Origin: Kocuria sp.
GTDB taxonomy: Bacteria; Actinomycetota; Actinomycetes; Actinomycetales; Micrococcaceae
DNA length: 7,351 nt
Assembly: GCA_030453435.1 (NCBI GenBank)
Contig: JAKDKI010000111.1
Location: 1 to 7,351 of the forward strand
Reading direction: 5' to 3'
The notes under the pieces are model-generated. The model had not been told where the DNA came from, did not search any database, and saw only the letters and a list, made by a program, of their open reading frames with translations. Shown here one piece after another: positions 7,288-7,351 of this stretch; position 1 is the stretch's first letter, and each line of letters starts with the position of its first letter. The position numbers and the translations under genes were made by a program.

Positions 7288-7351
7288 GGGGGGGGGGGGC
7301 CCCCGCCCCCCCGCCCCCCCCGCAAGGAGGAGGGAAAGGAGGGGGGGGGGA
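7288..7351. repeat. Homopolymeric G/C low-complexity end, probable sequencing artefact
   Basis: This stretch has a run of 12 G, then C runs of 5, 7 and 8 broken by single G, then a purine tract ending in 10 G. It is unlike the rest of the window and begins 15 nt after the HIT stop codon. The pattern resembles poly-G/poly-C noise at the edge of an assembled contig more than a genuine terminator, although the G-run and C-runs could in principle fold together. Confidence 0.6.

Overview
This is a high-GC, gene-dense chromosomal stretch from an actinobacterium, most likely Micrococcales and perhaps Micrococcaceae. The evidence is the close GuaB1 resemblance to the mycobacterial enzyme, the actinobacterial-type zinc regulator Zur, GTG starts for most genes, and two apparently leaderless genes with a TANNNT box directly upstream. 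The genus assignment is inference only.

Layout: 1-296 is a non-coding, structured intergenic region. It holds a probable leftward promoter with a perfect inverted repeat, a pair of mutually exclusive hairpins, and the guaB1 promoter. 297-1754 (+) is guaB1, a CBS-containing GMP reductase of the IMPDH/GMPR family. 1755-1885 is a regulatory region with an 18-bp perfect inverted repeat and three TGAGAATG zinc-box-like half-sites. 1886-4765 (+) is a metal ABC importer operon: binding lipoprotein, ATPase and permease (znuA-znuC-znuB type). Running towards it on the minus strand are zur (5638-6057) and, 2 nt after it, a diacylglycerol/lipid kinase gene (4670-5635). The 3' end of the kinase gene overlaps that of the permease gene by 96 bp. 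6139-6795 (+), divergent from zur, is an UlaG-like metallo-beta-lactamase-fold hydrolase. 6847-7272 (+) is a HIT-family nucleotide hydrolase. The last ~65 bases are homopolymer-rich G/C sequence that looks like a degraded contig end.

How they fit together: the central part is a zinc (possibly zinc/manganese) homeostasis locus. Zur would sense zinc and repress the importer operon through the boxes at 1793-1867, while the lipid kinase appears to be co-transcribed with zur. GuaB1 (purine salvage), the hydrolase and the HIT protein are housekeeping-type genes with no evident functional link to metal uptake.

I found no new defence, mobile or biosynthetic system. The most interesting signals are regulatory and architectural: the operator array before the importer, the convergent CDS overlap, the structured region before guaB1, and the leaderless starts.
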